From Nevskia sp. (GTDB lineage Bacteria > Pseudomonadota > Gammaproteobacteria > Nevskiales > Nevskiaceae): 64,000 nt of DNA. This document shows positions 37,914 to 47,649 of this stretch, piece by piece. The notes beneath the pieces were generated by a model, which saw only the letters and a list, made by a program, of their open reading frames with translations, made no database searches and had not been told where the DNA came from. The first letter of the stretch is position 1; every line of letters begins with the position of its first letter. The translations under genes and the position numbers were made by a program. The stretch lies in the NCBI RefSeq assembly GCF_021732705.1, contig NZ_JAKFUM010000016.1:176988-240987 (forward strand), written 5' to 3'.

Positions 37914-38296
37914 TGACGCGCCTTCCCCCGACCCGCTACCCGCTGCCGAGCCGCCCATTCGACATGCCGCGCGATCAATGGCTCGTTCTTCAAGGCCTCG
38001 ACCGTACTCAACCGCCGCCCCAAGGTCGCCTCATCGAAATGCTCATGAATGAACGCATGGCACTCCCGACACAGCCAAGCCCCCCGCAACCGCATCTCCA
38101 TCACCGTGTACCGCTCGCGAAACCAGCGCCGGTGATGAAGATGGCGGGGGATCAGGTGGTGGAAGGTCAGTTCCAGTGGCCGCGTACACAGCTCGCAACC
38201 GCCGCTATCCGGCACGCACGGGCGACGCGCAATCACGATGTGATCGCTCGCGGCTGCATCGCTGGCACTGTGATGAGATTTTTGCGACCGGATCAT
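37910..38296 (-). CDS. HNH endonuclease-domain protein
   Basis: 128 residues. CELCTRPL, HHLIPRHLHH and CRECHAFIH form the Cys-and-His frame of an HNH nuclease (two CxxC zinc pairs and the His pair of the catalytic loop). The N-terminal 30 residues are uncertain: the upstream DNA is part of a duplication, and a GTG near the IARRP codons is an alternative start. The stop overlaps the next gene (ATGA). Function as a DNase is inferred from the fold; the substrate is unknown. Confidence 0.75.
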   Translation of the reverse strand: MIRSQKSHHSASDAAASDHIVIARRPCVPDSGGCELCTRPLELTFHHLIPRHLHHRRWFRERYTVMEMRLRGAWLCRECHAFIHEHFDEATLGRRLSTVEALKNEPLIARHVEWAARQRVAGRGKARQ

Positions 38297-38537
38297 TCAA
38301 GTTGTACGGCTTGGGGCTGCCTGCGGTGATGCATCACCGTTTCGCGATGATGCAGCGCAGCGCGGGCGTTTGGAACCCCGAACAAGCCTGTCGGTGAAGA
38401 CAATTTCAGCGGCTCATCTACACCGGGAGCCTCATCAAGACTCAAAGTCGGCAATACCATTCGATCAACATGAAACGCCCGTATGCGCAGGCGTCTCATG
38501 TTTCGCCAGAATTAAATTGAGCCTGGTCCCTTTAATT
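38188..38537. repeat. Duplicated segment, copy A
   Basis: Starts inside the HNH gene (ACAGCTCGCAACC) and runs past its start to a copy of the GAGCCTGG repeat. It is repeated, with many differences, at 38575-38865. Copy A has about 38 nt (near 38238-38275) that copy B lacks. Confidence 0.85.
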
Positions 38538-38898
38538 CTACTTCAATTTAAATTGAGCCTGGCCCCTTATAATTACAGCTCGCAACCGGCGTTATCCGGC
38601 ACGGATGGGCGACGGGCAATCGCGATGAGATCTTTGCGACCGGATCATTCAAGTTTCACGGCTCGGGGTTGCCTGCGATGATGCCGCGCTGCGCGGACGT
38701 TTGGAACCCCGAACAAGCCTGTCGGTGAAGACAATTTCAGCGGCCCGTCTACACCAAGAGCTTAATCAAGACTCAGAGTCAAAAATGCCATTCGATAAAA
38801 AAGAGCCCGTAGGTGCGGGCGTTTTATGTTTCGCCAGAATTTAGTTGAGCCTGGCCCCTTTAATTTCCTTAAACTAAATTCAGCTTGGCCTCTTTATT
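38510..38898 (+). repeat. Cluster of GAGCCTGGCCCC repeats (plus orientation)
   Basis: Units resembling TTGAGCCTGGCCCCTTTAAT: 38510-38537, 38544-38574, 38838-38865 and a decayed one at 38871-38898. Each is flanked by A/T-rich arms. The same unit occurs in minus orientation at 39901-40013, beside a REP-associated transposase gene. Confidence 0.75.
38575..38865. repeat. Duplicated segment, copy B
   Basis: Imperfect copy of 38188-38537. In it the HNH reading frame keeps the residues ARRPSVPDNAGCEL and then meets a stop in the adjoining repeat unit, so this is a decayed 5' end of the HNH gene with its upstream region. It contains a hairpin GCCCG-taggtg-CGGGC flanked by A and T runs (38805-38820), similar to a terminator. 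Confidence 0.85.
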
Positions 38899-38941
38899 TG
38901 GGTTTAACTCCCCCAGAGCTTCTTTAATTGGTGCTAAGCAA

Positions 38942-39850
38942 TTATGGACGCGGGGCCGTCGACCGCGTTGTAGTCGATGTCGGCGTTGTCGACGATGTCG
39001 GCGTTGTCGACGTTGTCGACGATGTCGGCGTTGTCGACGATGTCGACGATGTCGGCGTTGTAGTCGATGTCGGCGTTGTAGTCGATGTCGGCGTTGTCGA
39101 CGATGTCGACGATGTCGGCGTTGTAGTCGATGTCGGCGTTGTCGACGATGTCGGCGTTGTAGTCGATGTCGGCGTTGTCGACGATTGTGAGGTCGATGAC
39201 GATCCTACGACCAAGGTAGCTGCAGTCTTGATAGTCTCTTCATACGCTTTGAGGACAAGTAAAGCTTTTGGCTTCAACATACCGCGTTGGGAGTCATAAT
39301 CAGCAACAACGCACTCACTCCATGCTTTAATAATATTAGGGTCATTTTGGAGTTTTACATCTGGAGCCTTACAATCTGGCTTCTCGATTACCCCAAATGT
39401 TCCGTTTTGATCGAGTAGGCACAAGTGAAAAAGGGCGATGTCGGCAAACGCTGATCGAGCATCCGCTTCAGATGTCTTTGTAAACGCTTCTTTCAATTCT
39501 TCGCTAAATTTGCTATCAAACTCAGTGATGTCTACCGACTTAATCTTTGCCGCTAATTTTATAAGAACTTCGCTTGATGCATCAATTGTCTTGGCGCCGC
39601 TGGCTGCAAGGACGCATCTATTACCTTGCGCGTCAACAATAGCGGCGCTTGTATAGGGCTGCCAGACATAGACAGACCCAGCATTTTTTACCTTCTTTCT
39701 TATGTCTTTCTTTTCGGCATCATCAGCACCTTGGAGAAGCTCAGTAGTTGCTTCAAAGTCAGGATAATGCGAAATAGCTATCGGTTGGTATTTGCTTAAG
39801 TTTGAACAGCCAGCAATGCCAAAAAATATAAAAAATACAAGATATTTCAT
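38942..39850 (-). CDS. Putative lipoprotein with Thr/Ser/Pro repeat tail
   Basis: 302 residues from the ATG at 39850 (AGGGAGA upstream). Signal and lipobox MKYLVFFIFFGIAGCS, with Cys-15 the lipidation site. A globular region of about 210 residues follows (FSEELKEAFTKTSEADARSAF; FHLCLLDQNGTFG) that I do not recognise. The last 80 residues are a low-complexity run of TTPTS/STTPTS units. The codon use is much more AT-rich than the rest of the window and the gene lies between inverted sets of a mobile repeat, so it is likely acquired. Role unknown. Confidence 0.7.
   Translation of the reverse strand: MKYLVFFIFFGIAGCSNLSKYQPIAISHYPDFEATTELLQGADDAEKKDIRKKVKNAGSVYVWQPYTSAAIVDAQGNRCVLAASGAKTIDASSEVLIKLAAKIKSVDITEFDSKFSEELKEAFTKTSEADARSAFADIALFHLCLLDQNGTFGVIEKPDCKAPDVKLQNDPNIIKAWSECVVADYDSQRGMLKPKALLVLKAYEETIKTAATLVVGSSSTSQSSTTPTSTTTPTSSTTPTSTTTPTSSTSSTTPTSTTTPTSTTTPTSSTSSTTPTSSTTSTTPTSSTTPTSTTTRSTAPRP
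38966..39190. repeat. 18-bp-period tandem repeat in the lipoprotein tail
   Basis: Alternating GTCGGCGTTGTCGACGAT and GTCGGCGTTGTAGTCGAT 18-mers, about a dozen units. Read on the minus strand, in frame with the lipoprotein, it encodes the Thr/Ser/Pro units; the other frames give artefactual low-complexity proteins. Period is a multiple of 3, so copy number could vary without breaking the frame. Confidence 0.9.
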
Positions 39851-39900
39851 TTTATATTCTCCCTGTTGAACAGAAGTTGACGATGATATATGAAGTAATA

Positions 39901-40013
39901 ATAAGGGCCAGGCTCTGCTCTTTCCCCACAAATTTCGACACGGTTTCTCGATGCGGATTAAAGGAGCCAGACCCGATTTGGCCGGATTAAAGGAGGCAGG
40001 TTCAATTAAATCC
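39901..40013 (-). repeat. GAGCCTGGCCCC repeats, minus orientation
   Basis: Three units: 39901-39925, about 39951-39979 and about 39982-40013 (TTCAATTAAA arm), each the reverse complement of the left-hand cluster unit. With the left-hand set they frame the lipoprotein gene in opposite orientation. Confidence 0.7.
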
Positions 40014-40207
40014 GCAACTTCTTTTCCCACGTCTCGACCGTACAATGACTCAACTCAGCGTGTCACTGCCAAAAAGCAAGTACCCTCACCCCAAAATCCG
40101 AAAATCCGTGACGGATTTCACATTCTGCACCGCCCAGAAGAGGACCACCCTCAAACCCCGGTGCTAGGGTTCAACTATGCCCCGCCGCCCGCACCCACCT
40201 GCCCGAA

Positions 40208-40954
40208 GTGCCGCTGCACATCGCGCAGCGCGGCAACAACCAGGACGCCTGTTTCTTCTGCGATGAGGACTACGGCGCCTACCTGACTTGGCTAGCCGAT
40301 GGGCTGCGCAACACCGGCTGCCAGTTGCACGCCTACGTATTGATGACCAATCACGTGCATCTGCTGCTGACGCCGCCAGCGCAAGTGGAGTCCGTGCCGC
40401 GACTGTTGATCATGCTCGGGCGGCGCTACGTGCAGTACATCAACAAGGCTTATCGGCGGACCGGCACCTTGTGGGATAGCCGTTACAAGTCGTCGAGCAT
40501 CCAGAGCGAGGCTTACCTGCTGAGCTGCCAGCGTTATATCGAGCTGAATCCGGTGCGCGCCGGAATAATGGATGACCCGGCCCATTACCGGTGGAGCAGT
40601 TATCGCGGCCATGCGCTGGGTGCGGGCGATCCGGTTTCTGCGCTATCGCAGCCCTTGGTCACGCCGCATCCGCTGTATCTCGGACTGGGGACGGATGCGG
40701 AATCGCGGCAGACGGCTTATCGAGCCTTGTTCCAGTCGGAACTGGATCGAGAGGCGATCAACAATATTCGGCTGGCGCTGAACCAGTCACAGCCGCTGGG
40801 GGATTCGCTGTTTCTGGATCGGATCGAGCAGATGATGGGGGTCCGGCGGGAGGCTCGGCCGCGTGGGCGGCCGAGGAAGCTCACGGGCGCTGTCGCGCAG
40901 TCCCAATCCGAGTCCCAAGCTCAGTCCCAACGGCAGGCCCTGGTGACGTTCTGA
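40208..40954 (+). CDS. REP-associated tyrosine transposase (RAYT), 5' end probably frameshifted
   Basis: 248 residues as an open frame from a GTG. Y1-transposase motifs: MTNHVHLLL (the HxH metal pair) and the catalytic Tyr in QRYIELNPVRAG; C-terminal RPRGRPRKL. The family normally begins near an ATG followed by MPRRPR-H-LPEVPLHI; an ATG at 40177 gives MPRR and then the frame is lost at a C run (40188-40190), one extra C. In the open frame RTHLPEVPLH precedes the GTG. So it is either a pseudogene, a sequencing slip, or starts internally at the GTG. RAYTs act on REP-like palindromes; the flanking repeats may be its targets. Confidence 0.82.
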   Translation: MPLHIAQRGNNQDACFFCDEDYGAYLTWLADGLRNTGCQLHAYVLMTNHVHLLLTPPAQVESVPRLLIMLGRRYVQYINKAYRRTGTLWDSRYKSSSIQSEAYLLSCQRYIELNPVRAGIMDDPAHYRWSSYRGHALGAGDPVSALSQPLVTPHPLYLGLGTDAESRQTAYRALFQSELDREAINNIRLALNQSQPLGDSLFLDRIEQMMGVRREARPRGRPRKLTGAVAQSQSESQAQSQRQALVTF

Positions 40955-41081
40955 CAGTTGCCATTGCGCGCCGACGTGAGACCGAGTCCGTCGGCGCGCC
41001 GGGCAGAAGGCGGCGGGCAAGCCCAGCCAGCCCGACCACCCTCATCCGCTATAGTGCCGCCGTCTCCCACCCCGGCCGCCC

Positions 41082-41753
41082 ATGGAACTCCCGCCTGCCT
41101 TGCTCGAAGCGTTCAAGCCTGCCCCGCGCATCGGTCAGCGGTTCCGGGGGTTTCTGCCGGTGGTGGTCGATGTCGAGACCGGGGGGTTCAACAACGCGAC
41201 CGATGCCTTGCTCGAAATCGCGGTGGTGCTGCTGAAGTTCGATCGCAATGGCGACTTGGTACGGGACGAGACCCACGCGGCGCATGTCGAGCCGTTCAAG
41301 GGCGCGAACATCGAGAAGGCGTCGCTGGAAGTGAACGGGATCGACCCGACCAACCCGTTGCGCGGCGCGATTCTGGAACGTGAGGCGCTGGCCAAGGTGT
41401 TCAAGCCGATCCGGCAGGCGGTGTCGGAGCATGGTTGCACCCGGGCGATCCTGGTCGGGCACAACGCGCACTTCGATCTCGGCTTCCTGAATGCGGCGGT
41501 GGCTCGGTGCGATGTCAAACGCAATCCTTTCCATCCGTTCTCGGCGTTCGATACCGCCACACTCGGCGGCGCGGTGCTCGGGCAGACGGTGCTGGCGCGG
41601 GCGCTGGAAACGGCTGGCCTGCCCTACAGTAATAAGGAAGCGCATTCGGCGATCTACGATGCGGAACGAACGGCCGATCTTTTCTGTCTGTTGATCAACC
41701 GGCTGCGGCCGGTGCATGAATCGTTCGTGACAGCGGCGGGCGACGCGGGCTAG
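41082..41753 (+). CDS. rnt: Ribonuclease T
   Basis: 223 residues. DEDDh 3'-5' exonuclease: motif [12 protein letters not shown], motif [13 protein letters not shown], motif [15 protein letters not shown], with the Arg/Lys-rich N-terminus used in nucleic-acid binding. RNase T trims the 3' ends of tRNA and other stable RNA. Length and motifs match the gammaproteobacterial enzyme. It is followed by opgG on the same strand after a 106-nt gap. Confidence 0.95.
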   Translation: MELPPALLEAFKPAPRIGQRFRGFLPVVVDVETGGFNNATDALLEIAVVLLKFDRNGDLVRDETHAAHVEPFKGANIEKASLEVNGIDPTNPLRGAILEREALAKVFKPIRQAVSEHGCTRAILVGHNAHFDLGFLNAAVARCDVKRNPFHPFSAFDTATLGGAVLGQTVLARALETAGLPYSNKEAHSAIYDAERTADLFCLLINRLRPVHESFVTAAGDAG

Positions 41754-41859
41754 CCCTCGAAGGTTGAAATAACCAGCGACGGGCGCCTTGCTGCACTGCG
41801 ATGCGGCGCACGCCTTGCCGTAAAATGTGGGATTGCAACCCGGTTTCCGACACCTCCCG

Positions 41860-43413
41860 ATGACCCCATCCGACCGACGGAACCCCCCGCCGCCCGCTTT
41901 CTGCGGCCGAATCGTTCGCGCAGCCGCGCTGTGCTGCGCCTTGCTGCTGCCCGGTCTTGCGTCCGCGTTCGATCTGAATGATGTCGCCACCCGCGCCAAG
42001 GCCTTGGCGGCACAGCCTTTTCAGCGTGCGGAAGGCCGCTTGCCGAAGGAACTGCAGCAACTCGGCTACGACCGCTACCGCGACATCCGCTTCAAGGGCG
42101 AGCGGGCGCTGTGGCGTGCCGAAAAACTGCCGTTCGAGCTGCAGTTCTTCCACCAGGGCTTGTATTACGACCGCCCGGTGAAGATCCACGAAGTCAGCGG
42201 CCGCGCGGTGCGCGAACTCAAGTTCAATCCGGACGACTTCGACTACGGCGAGAACAAGGTCGACCCGGCAACGTTCCGCGACCTCGGCTACGCCGGTTTC
42301 CGCGTGCATTACGCGCTGAACACGCCGAAGTACAAGGACGAGGTGCTGGTGTTCCTCGGCGCCAGCTACTTCCGGGCGCTCGGCAAGAACCAGCGCTACG
42401 GCCTGTCGGCTCGGGGGCTCGCGATCGACACCGGGCTGATTTCCGGCGAGGAGTTCCCGCGCTTCACCGAATTCTGGATCGTCAAGCCGGAAGCCAACGC
42501 CAAGGAATTGGTGATCTACGCGCTGCTGAACTCGCGCCGTGCGGCCGGCGCCTACCGCTTCGTGCTGAAGCCGGGCGGCGAGACGGTGATGGACGCGAGA
42601 TCCCGCCTGTTCCTGCGCGAAAACGTGTCGAAGCTCGGCGTGGCGCCGCTGACCAGCATGTTCTTCTTCTCCGAGAACCAGCCGTCGGACAACGACGACT
42701 ATCGCCCGGAAGTGCATGATTCCGACGGTCTTTCGATCGCTTCCGGCACCGGCGAGTGGATCTGGCGACCACTGGTGAACCCGAAGCGACTGCTGGTGAC
42801 GAGCTTCACGATGTCGAACCCGCAGGGCTTCGGGCTGATGCAGCGCGACCGCGAGTTCGATCACTACGAAGACCTTGAAGTGCGCCACGAACTGCGGCCG
42901 AGCCTGTGGATCGAGCCGAAGGGCAACTGGGGCACGGGCCGGGTCGAACTGGTGCAGATTCCGACGCCGGACGAAACCAACGACAACATCGTGGCCTACT
43001 GGGTGCCGGATGCGCCGGCCACCGCCGGGGCGCCGATCAGTTTCGATTACACGATGCGCTGGCAGATGGAGAAGGATCGTCGGCCACCGACGGCCTGGGT
43101 GCAGCAGACCCGGCGTGGCCGCGGCGGCTACCAGAAGCAGAACGACGGCAGCATCGGCTTCGTCATCGATTTCGCCGGACCGGCGCTCGACAAGCTAGGG
43201 CCGGACGCCAAGGTGGAAGGTGTGGTCTCGGTCGACGGCAACGGCGAGCTGCTCGAACGTCAGACCTATCGCAATGACGCCACCGGCGGCTGGCGCGTGA
43301 GCCTGCGCCTGAAACGCGTCGACAACGACAAGCCGGTGGAAATGCGGGCCTACCTCCGCGGCGACAACAACACGCTGTCCGAAACCTGGAGCTACGTGCT
43401 GCCCGCGAACTGA
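41860..43413 (+). CDS. opgG: Periplasmic glucan biosynthesis protein G
   Basis: 517 residues from the ATG at 41860. Signal peptide ([16 protein letters not shown]), then the OpgG fold: [41 protein letters not shown] and the C-terminal WSYVLPAN. OpgG and OpgH make the linear, branched osmoregulated glucans (beta-1,2 backbone) of the periplasm; G acts outside the inner membrane, after the polymer crosses it. It precedes opgH by 17 nt. Confidence 0.93.
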   Translation: MTPSDRRNPPPPAFCGRIVRAAALCCALLLPGLASAFDLNDVATRAKALAAQPFQRAEGRLPKELQQLGYDRYRDIRFKGERALWRAEKLPFELQFFHQGLYYDRPVKIHEVSGRAVRELKFNPDDFDYGENKVDPATFRDLGYAGFRVHYALNTPKYKDEVLVFLGASYFRALGKNQRYGLSARGLAIDTGLISGEEFPRFTEFWIVKPEANAKELVIYALLNSRRAAGAYRFVLKPGGETVMDARSRLFLRENVSKLGVAPLTSMFFFSENQPSDNDDYRPEVHDSDGLSIASGTGEWIWRPLVNPKRLLVTSFTMSNPQGFGLMQRDREFDHYEDLEVRHELRPSLWIEPKGNWGTGRVELVQIPTPDETNDNIVAYWVPDAPATAGAPISFDYTMRWQMEKDRRPPTAWVQQTRRGRGGYQKQNDGSIGFVIDFAGPALDKLGPDAKVEGVVSVDGNGELLERQTYRNDATGGWRVSLRLKRVDNDKPVEMRAYLRGDNNTLSETWSYVLPAN

Positions 43414-43430
43414 CGCGGACCGCTCGCCTC

Positions 43431-45938
43431 ATGACTGCCCTGCCCTCGTCGCCGCCCGCGTCTGCCGCTGCCGCCTATCTCGATCGGCTGCGGCTGCCGA
43501 AAGACCTGCATGACGCGCTGCTGGCCGGCGCTGAGCAGGCGGCCGATCCGCTGGCCTACATCCATGCGCAGCTGGCCGGCGACAGTTTCGATTCGCAGAA
43601 CCCGTCGTTCGGCTCGATCGCCCCGCGCCTGAAGCAGGCACTCGTCGGCGCCAAGCGCGGCGGCAGCGAGGTCCACGAAAATCTCGCATTCACGTCCGAT
43701 GTCCAGGGACGCGTCCGGCTGGCGACGATGCCGCCGGTGCAGCGGGCGTCGTTCAGTACCCGGCCGTGGTCGCCGAATCCGATGAAGCAGCTGTTCCGGG
43801 CGATCGGCCGGCTGCTGCTCGGCAATCGCGGGCCGATCGCGGCGGTGGAAGCGGCGACGGTGCCGGCCCCGGATTCGCCGGAGCCGGTCGGCCGCTGGCA
43901 TGTCGCGGCGTCGATCCGCCGCTTCATCCTTGTCTTCCTCGTCATCGCCCAGACGATTGTCGCCACGTATTACATGACGGCGGTGCTGCCGTATCACGGC
44001 ACGCACTTCCTCGAAGTGCTGATGCTGATCCTGTATGCCGTGCTGTTCGGCTGGGTCTCGGCCGGGTTCTGGACCGCGATGATGGGCTTCCTGCAACTGC
44101 TGATCGGGCAGGACCGCTACACGATCAACTCGTCGTCGGTGCCGGATACGCGCCTGCCGGACAGCGCGATGACCGCGATCCTGATGCCGATTTGCAACGA
44201 GAACACCGCCCGCGTGTTCGCCGGCCTGCGCGCGACCTATGATTCCGTCATGCGCAGCGGGCAAGGCCATGCCTTTGATTTCTATATTCTTTCTGATACG
44301 TCGGACCCGGACATCCGGGTCGCCGAGCTGGAAGCCTGGCTGACGCTGTGCCGCGAGGTCGGCGGTTTCGGCCGCATCCACTACCGGCGCCGCATCCACC
44401 GGATCAAGCGCAAGAGCGGCAACATCGCCGACTTCTGCCGGCGCTGGGGTTCGCGCTTCAAGTACATGGTCATCCTCGATGCCGACTCGGTGATGAGCGG
44501 CAACTGCCTCGTGCGCCTCGCGCAGTTGATGGAAGCGAACCCGAGCGCCGGCATCATCCAGACCGCGCCGCGCGCCGCCGGCCGCGAAACGCTGTATTCC
44601 CGCATCCAGCAGTTCGCGACCCGCGTCTACGGCCCGCTGTTCACCGCCGGCCTGCACTTCTGGCAGCTTGGCGAAAGCCATTACTGGGGCCACAACGCGA
44701 TCATCCGCGTCGCCCCGTTCATCAAGCATTGCGCCCTGCCCCGCCTCGAAGGCCGCGGTGCGCTGTCCGGCGAGATCCTGAGCCACGACTTTGTCGAAGC
44801 GGCACTCATGCGCCGCGCCGGCTGGGCCGTGTGGATCGCATACGACCTCGACGGTTCTTACGAGGAAATGCCGCCGAACCTGCTCGACGAACTGAAGCGC
44901 GACCGCCGCTGGTGCCAGGGCAACCTGATGAATTTCCGGCTGTTTCTGACCTCCGGCCTGCACCCGGCGCACCGCGCGGTGTTCATGACCGGCGTCATGG
45001 CCTATCTGTCGGCGCCGCTGTGGTTCACGTCGCTGGTGCTGTCGACGGCGCTGCTGGCGGTCCAGACGCTGGCGGTGCCGCAGTACTTCACCGAGCCGAA
45101 CCAGCTGTTCCCATCGTGGCCGGAATGGCATCCGGAGTGGGCGATCGCGCTGTTCTCGGCGACTGCGACCCTGCTGTTCCTGCCGAAGATCCTCGCCGTG
45201 GTCGTCATCCTCGCAAAAGGCGCCCGCAACTTCGGCGGCGGCGTCACGCTGACCGTCAGCATGCTGATGGAACTGATCTTTTCGGCGATGCTGGCGCCGG
45301 TGCGCATGCTGTTCCACGCGCACTTCGTCACCGCAGCGCTGCTCGGCATCGGCATCCAGTGGAAATCGCCGCCGCGCGAGGATTCGCAGACGCCGTGGTC
45401 CGAAGCGATTGCCCGCCACGGCTCCGGCACGGTGCTCGGCATCGCCTGGGCCGCGCTCGTCTATTACCTGGAACCGGCATTCCTGTGGTGGCTGCTGCCG
45501 GTCGTCGGCGCCCTGATGCTGGCGATCCCGCTGTCGGTCTGGTCGAGCAAGGTCACGCTCGGCCGCCGCTTCCGGGCCGGGCGCTTCTTCCTGATCCCCG
45601 AAGAAGCCGTGCCGCCGCGCGAACTGCGCTGGACCGCGCTCGGCTTCAAGCGCGCCCCGGAATACGGCGACTTCAAGGCCGCCGTCGCCGACCCGATCGC
45701 CAACGCGCTGGTCTGCGCCGCCGGCACGGCGCGGGCCTTCCAGTCCGAGGCGACGAAGGCCCAGCGGCGCGATTTGCTGCACACCGCACTGGTCAACGGG
45801 CCGGAATCGCTCAGCTTGATGCAAAAGAACACGCTGTTGACGGATTCAATCGCTTTATCAAGACTGCACCACCTGGTCTGGACATCGGCTGAGGCCAACG
45901 AGAGCTGGGGCACCAAACCGCACCCGGCCGTGTCATAA
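43431..45938 (+). CDS. opgH: Glucans biosynthesis glucosyltransferase H
   Basis: 835 residues. After a cytoplasmic N-terminus come membrane helices (about 165-215), then the GT2 catalytic core with [15 protein letters not shown] and the QxxRW-equivalent RRWCQGN, and a C-terminal block of membrane helices (about 515-720). It polymerises UDP-glucose and exports the chain through its own channel. Likely cotranscribed with opgG. A second, cyclic-type glucan synthase at the left end of the window is a separate system. Confidence 0.95.
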   Translation: MTALPSSPPASAAAAYLDRLRLPKDLHDALLAGAEQAADPLAYIHAQLAGDSFDSQNPSFGSIAPRLKQALVGAKRGGSEVHENLAFTSDVQGRVRLATMPPVQRASFSTRPWSPNPMKQLFRAIGRLLLGNRGPIAAVEAATVPAPDSPEPVGRWHVAASIRRFILVFLVIAQTIVATYYMTAVLPYHGTHFLEVLMLILYAVLFGWVSAGFWTAMMGFLQLLIGQDRYTINSSSVPDTRLPDSAMTAILMPICNENTARVFAGLRATYDSVMRSGQGHAFDFYILSDTSDPDIRVAELEAWLTLCREVGGFGRIHYRRRIHRIKRKSGNIADFCRRWGSRFKYMVILDADSVMSGNCLVRLAQLMEANPSAGIIQTAPRAAGRETLYSRIQQFATRVYGPLFTAGLHFWQLGESHYWGHNAIIRVAPFIKHCALPRLEGRGALSGEILSHDFVEAALMRRAGWAVWIAYDLDGSYEEMPPNLLDELKRDRRWCQGNLMNFRLFLTSGLHPAHRAVFMTGVMAYLSAPLWFTSLVLSTALLAVQTLAVPQYFTEPNQLFPSWPEWHPEWAIALFSATATLLFLPKILAVVVILAKGARNFGGGVTLTVSMLMELIFSAMLAPVRMLFHAHFVTAALLGIGIQWKSPPREDSQTPWSEAIARHGSGTVLGIAWAALVYYLEPAFLWWLLPVVGALMLAIPLSVWSSKVTLGRRFRAGRFFLIPEEAVPPRELRWTALGFKRAPEYGDFKAAVADPIANALVCAAGTARAFQSEATKAQRRDLLHTALVNGPESLSLMQKNTLLTDSIALSRLHHLVWTSAEANESWGTKPHPAVS

Positions 45939-46011
45939 ATGCTTCAAGCCGAAGTCATCACAATTCAACGCGACGTTCATAGAGTGCAGCCTACGTTCGT
46001 CGGAGCGATTC

Positions 46012-46809
46012 ATGTCCGCAGTGATTGAAACCAGCAACGCCGAAAGCACGCCCCGCTTCTATGCCGGGTTTGCCGTCACGCCGGCGGAAATTGCCGAAAC
46101 GCAGCGCCTTCGCTACCGCATCTTTGCCGGCGAGATGGGTGCCGACATCGACGGCGGCGACGAAGGCCTCGATACCGACCACTACGACGCCTACTGCCGC
46201 CACCTCACCGTGCGCGAAGGCGGCAGCAACCGGCTGGTCGCCTGCACCCGCATCCTGACCGACGACAAGGCCCCGCTCGCGGGCGGCTTCTATTCGGCCG
46301 GCGAATTCGACCTGAAGATGATCGATTCGCTGCGCGGCCGAGTCATGGAAGTGGGCCGCACCTGCGTCGACGCCGAATATCGCAGCGGTGCCGTGATCGC
46401 CGTGCTGTGGCAGGCGCTCGCCGAATTCATCATCCGCAACGAGTTCGACTACCTGTTCGGCTGCGCGTCGATCGGGCTGGAAGATGGTGGCGCCAACGCC
46501 CACGCCCTGCTCGAGCAGATCAAGCAGAAGTACATGGCCGAGCCGTGGCAGCGCGTCCGCCCGCTGATTCCGCTGCCGGTGGCGGATGCCCGCCCGGCCG
46601 GTGACCGCGCGCCGCGCCTGCCGCCGCTGCTGAAGGCCTACTTCAGCCTCGGCGCCAAGGCCTGCGGCGAGCCGTACTGGGATCGCGACTTCAACTGCGC
46701 CGATGTCTTCGTGCTGCTGAACGTGTCCGACCTGCATCCCCGCTACGCCCGGCACTTCATGGACCGCTCGAAGATCGAGGAGAACACGATTGTTGCGGGT
46801 CACGCTTAA
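46012..46809 (+). CDS. olsB: Ornithine lipid N-acyltransferase (OlsB-like, GNAT fold)
   Basis: 265 residues from the ATG at 46012 (GGAG upstream). The LRYRIFAGEMGAD, EVGRTCVDAEYR and DYLFGCASI segments are those of the OlsB family, which transfers a 3-hydroxyacyl chain from ACP to ornithine. With the next gene, which overlaps it by 20 nt, it forms the classic two-step ornithine-lipid pathway. Ornithine lipids are phosphorus-free membrane lipids. Confidence 0.85.
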   Translation: MSAVIETSNAESTPRFYAGFAVTPAEIAETQRLRYRIFAGEMGADIDGGDEGLDTDHYDAYCRHLTVREGGSNRLVACTRILTDDKAPLAGGFYSAGEFDLKMIDSLRGRVMEVGRTCVDAEYRSGAVIAVLWQALAEFIIRNEFDYLFGCASIGLEDGGANAHALLEQIKQKYMAEPWQRVRPLIPLPVADARPAGDRAPRLPPLLKAYFSLGAKACGEPYWDRDFNCADVFVLLNVSDLHPRYARHFMDRSKIEENTIVAGHA

Positions 46810-47560
46810 AAGCCTCCGCATCGTCTCGCACCTGATCGTCGGGCTGTTTCTCGCAGCCCTCGTCAACCTCGACGGCCGCGGTCGCTTCTCGCGCGAGAAC
46901 CTCAGCACCTGGTGGCATCGCGTGCTGCTGCGCATCCTCGACGTGAAGCTCGAAGTGCGCGGCACGCCGATGACCGGCACCCGCGTCATCGTCTGCAACC
47001 ACATCTCGTGGCTCGACATCCCGGTGGTCGCCGCGTTCGAAGCCACGCGCTTCGTGTCGAAGGCGGAGGTCGGCGAGTGGCCGGTGATCGGCTGGCTCGC
47101 GAACGCCGCCGGCACGTTCTACATCCGTCGCGGCTCGGGCGGCACCAAACAGCTGATCGAGGCGATCGACGACCATCTCGGCCACGATTCGATCGTGTTC
47201 TTCCCGGAAGGCACGACGACCGATGGTTCGATCGTCCTGAAGTTCCAGCCGCGCCTGTTCGCGACGGCCATCGAGACCCAGCGCCCGGTGCAGCCGGTGG
47301 CGCTGCGCTACAGCCCGGCCGCCAATGGCACGAAGACCGCACCGTTTGTCGGCGACGACGATCTGGTCAGCAACATCTATCGGCTGCTGAAGAACGGTCC
47401 GATCACGGCCGAAATCATCTATTGCCCGGTGATTTCGCCGGAAGGCTTCGACCGCGCCGCGCTCGCGCACGAGACCCACACCGCGATCTGTCTCGCGATC
47501 GCGCCGGATTCGGTCCGCACCGTCACCCCGCGCGACGCCCGCAAGGCCATCGCGGCCTGA
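46790..47560 (+). CDS. olsA: 1-acyl-glycerol-3-phosphate-type acyltransferase (OlsA-like)
   Basis: 256 residues, TTG start at 46790 behind GAGGAG. Catalytic NHISWLD (HxxxxD) and the substrate motif FFPEGTTTDGS place it in the PlsC family; one membrane helix near the N-terminus (VSHLIVGLFLAALV). Adjacent to and overlapping olsB, so it should add the second acyl chain to lyso-ornithine lipid rather than act in phospholipid synthesis. Confidence 0.85.
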   Translation: MLRVTLKSLRIVSHLIVGLFLAALVNLDGRGRFSRENLSTWWHRVLLRILDVKLEVRGTPMTGTRVIVCNHISWLDIPVVAAFEATRFVSKAEVGEWPVIGWLANAAGTFYIRRGSGGTKQLIEAIDDHLGHDSIVFFPEGTTTDGSIVLKFQPRLFATAIETQRPVQPVALRYSPAANGTKTAPFVGDDDLVSNIYRLLKNGPITAEIIYCPVISPEGFDRAALAHETHTAICLAIAPDSVRTVTPRDARKAIAA

Positions 47561-47649
47561 GGTTCGACGGGCTCGGGGACGCTGTTGCGGGTCCTCGTTC
47601 GGAAACGGCGGCGTAAACTACGCGGCATCCCGGCTTCCCGAGTTCTCTG

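Noticed and set aside
38966-39190. CRISPR-like periodic repeat
   Set aside because: Units are contiguous 18-mers without unique spacers and are in frame with the lipoprotein; no cas gene is present.
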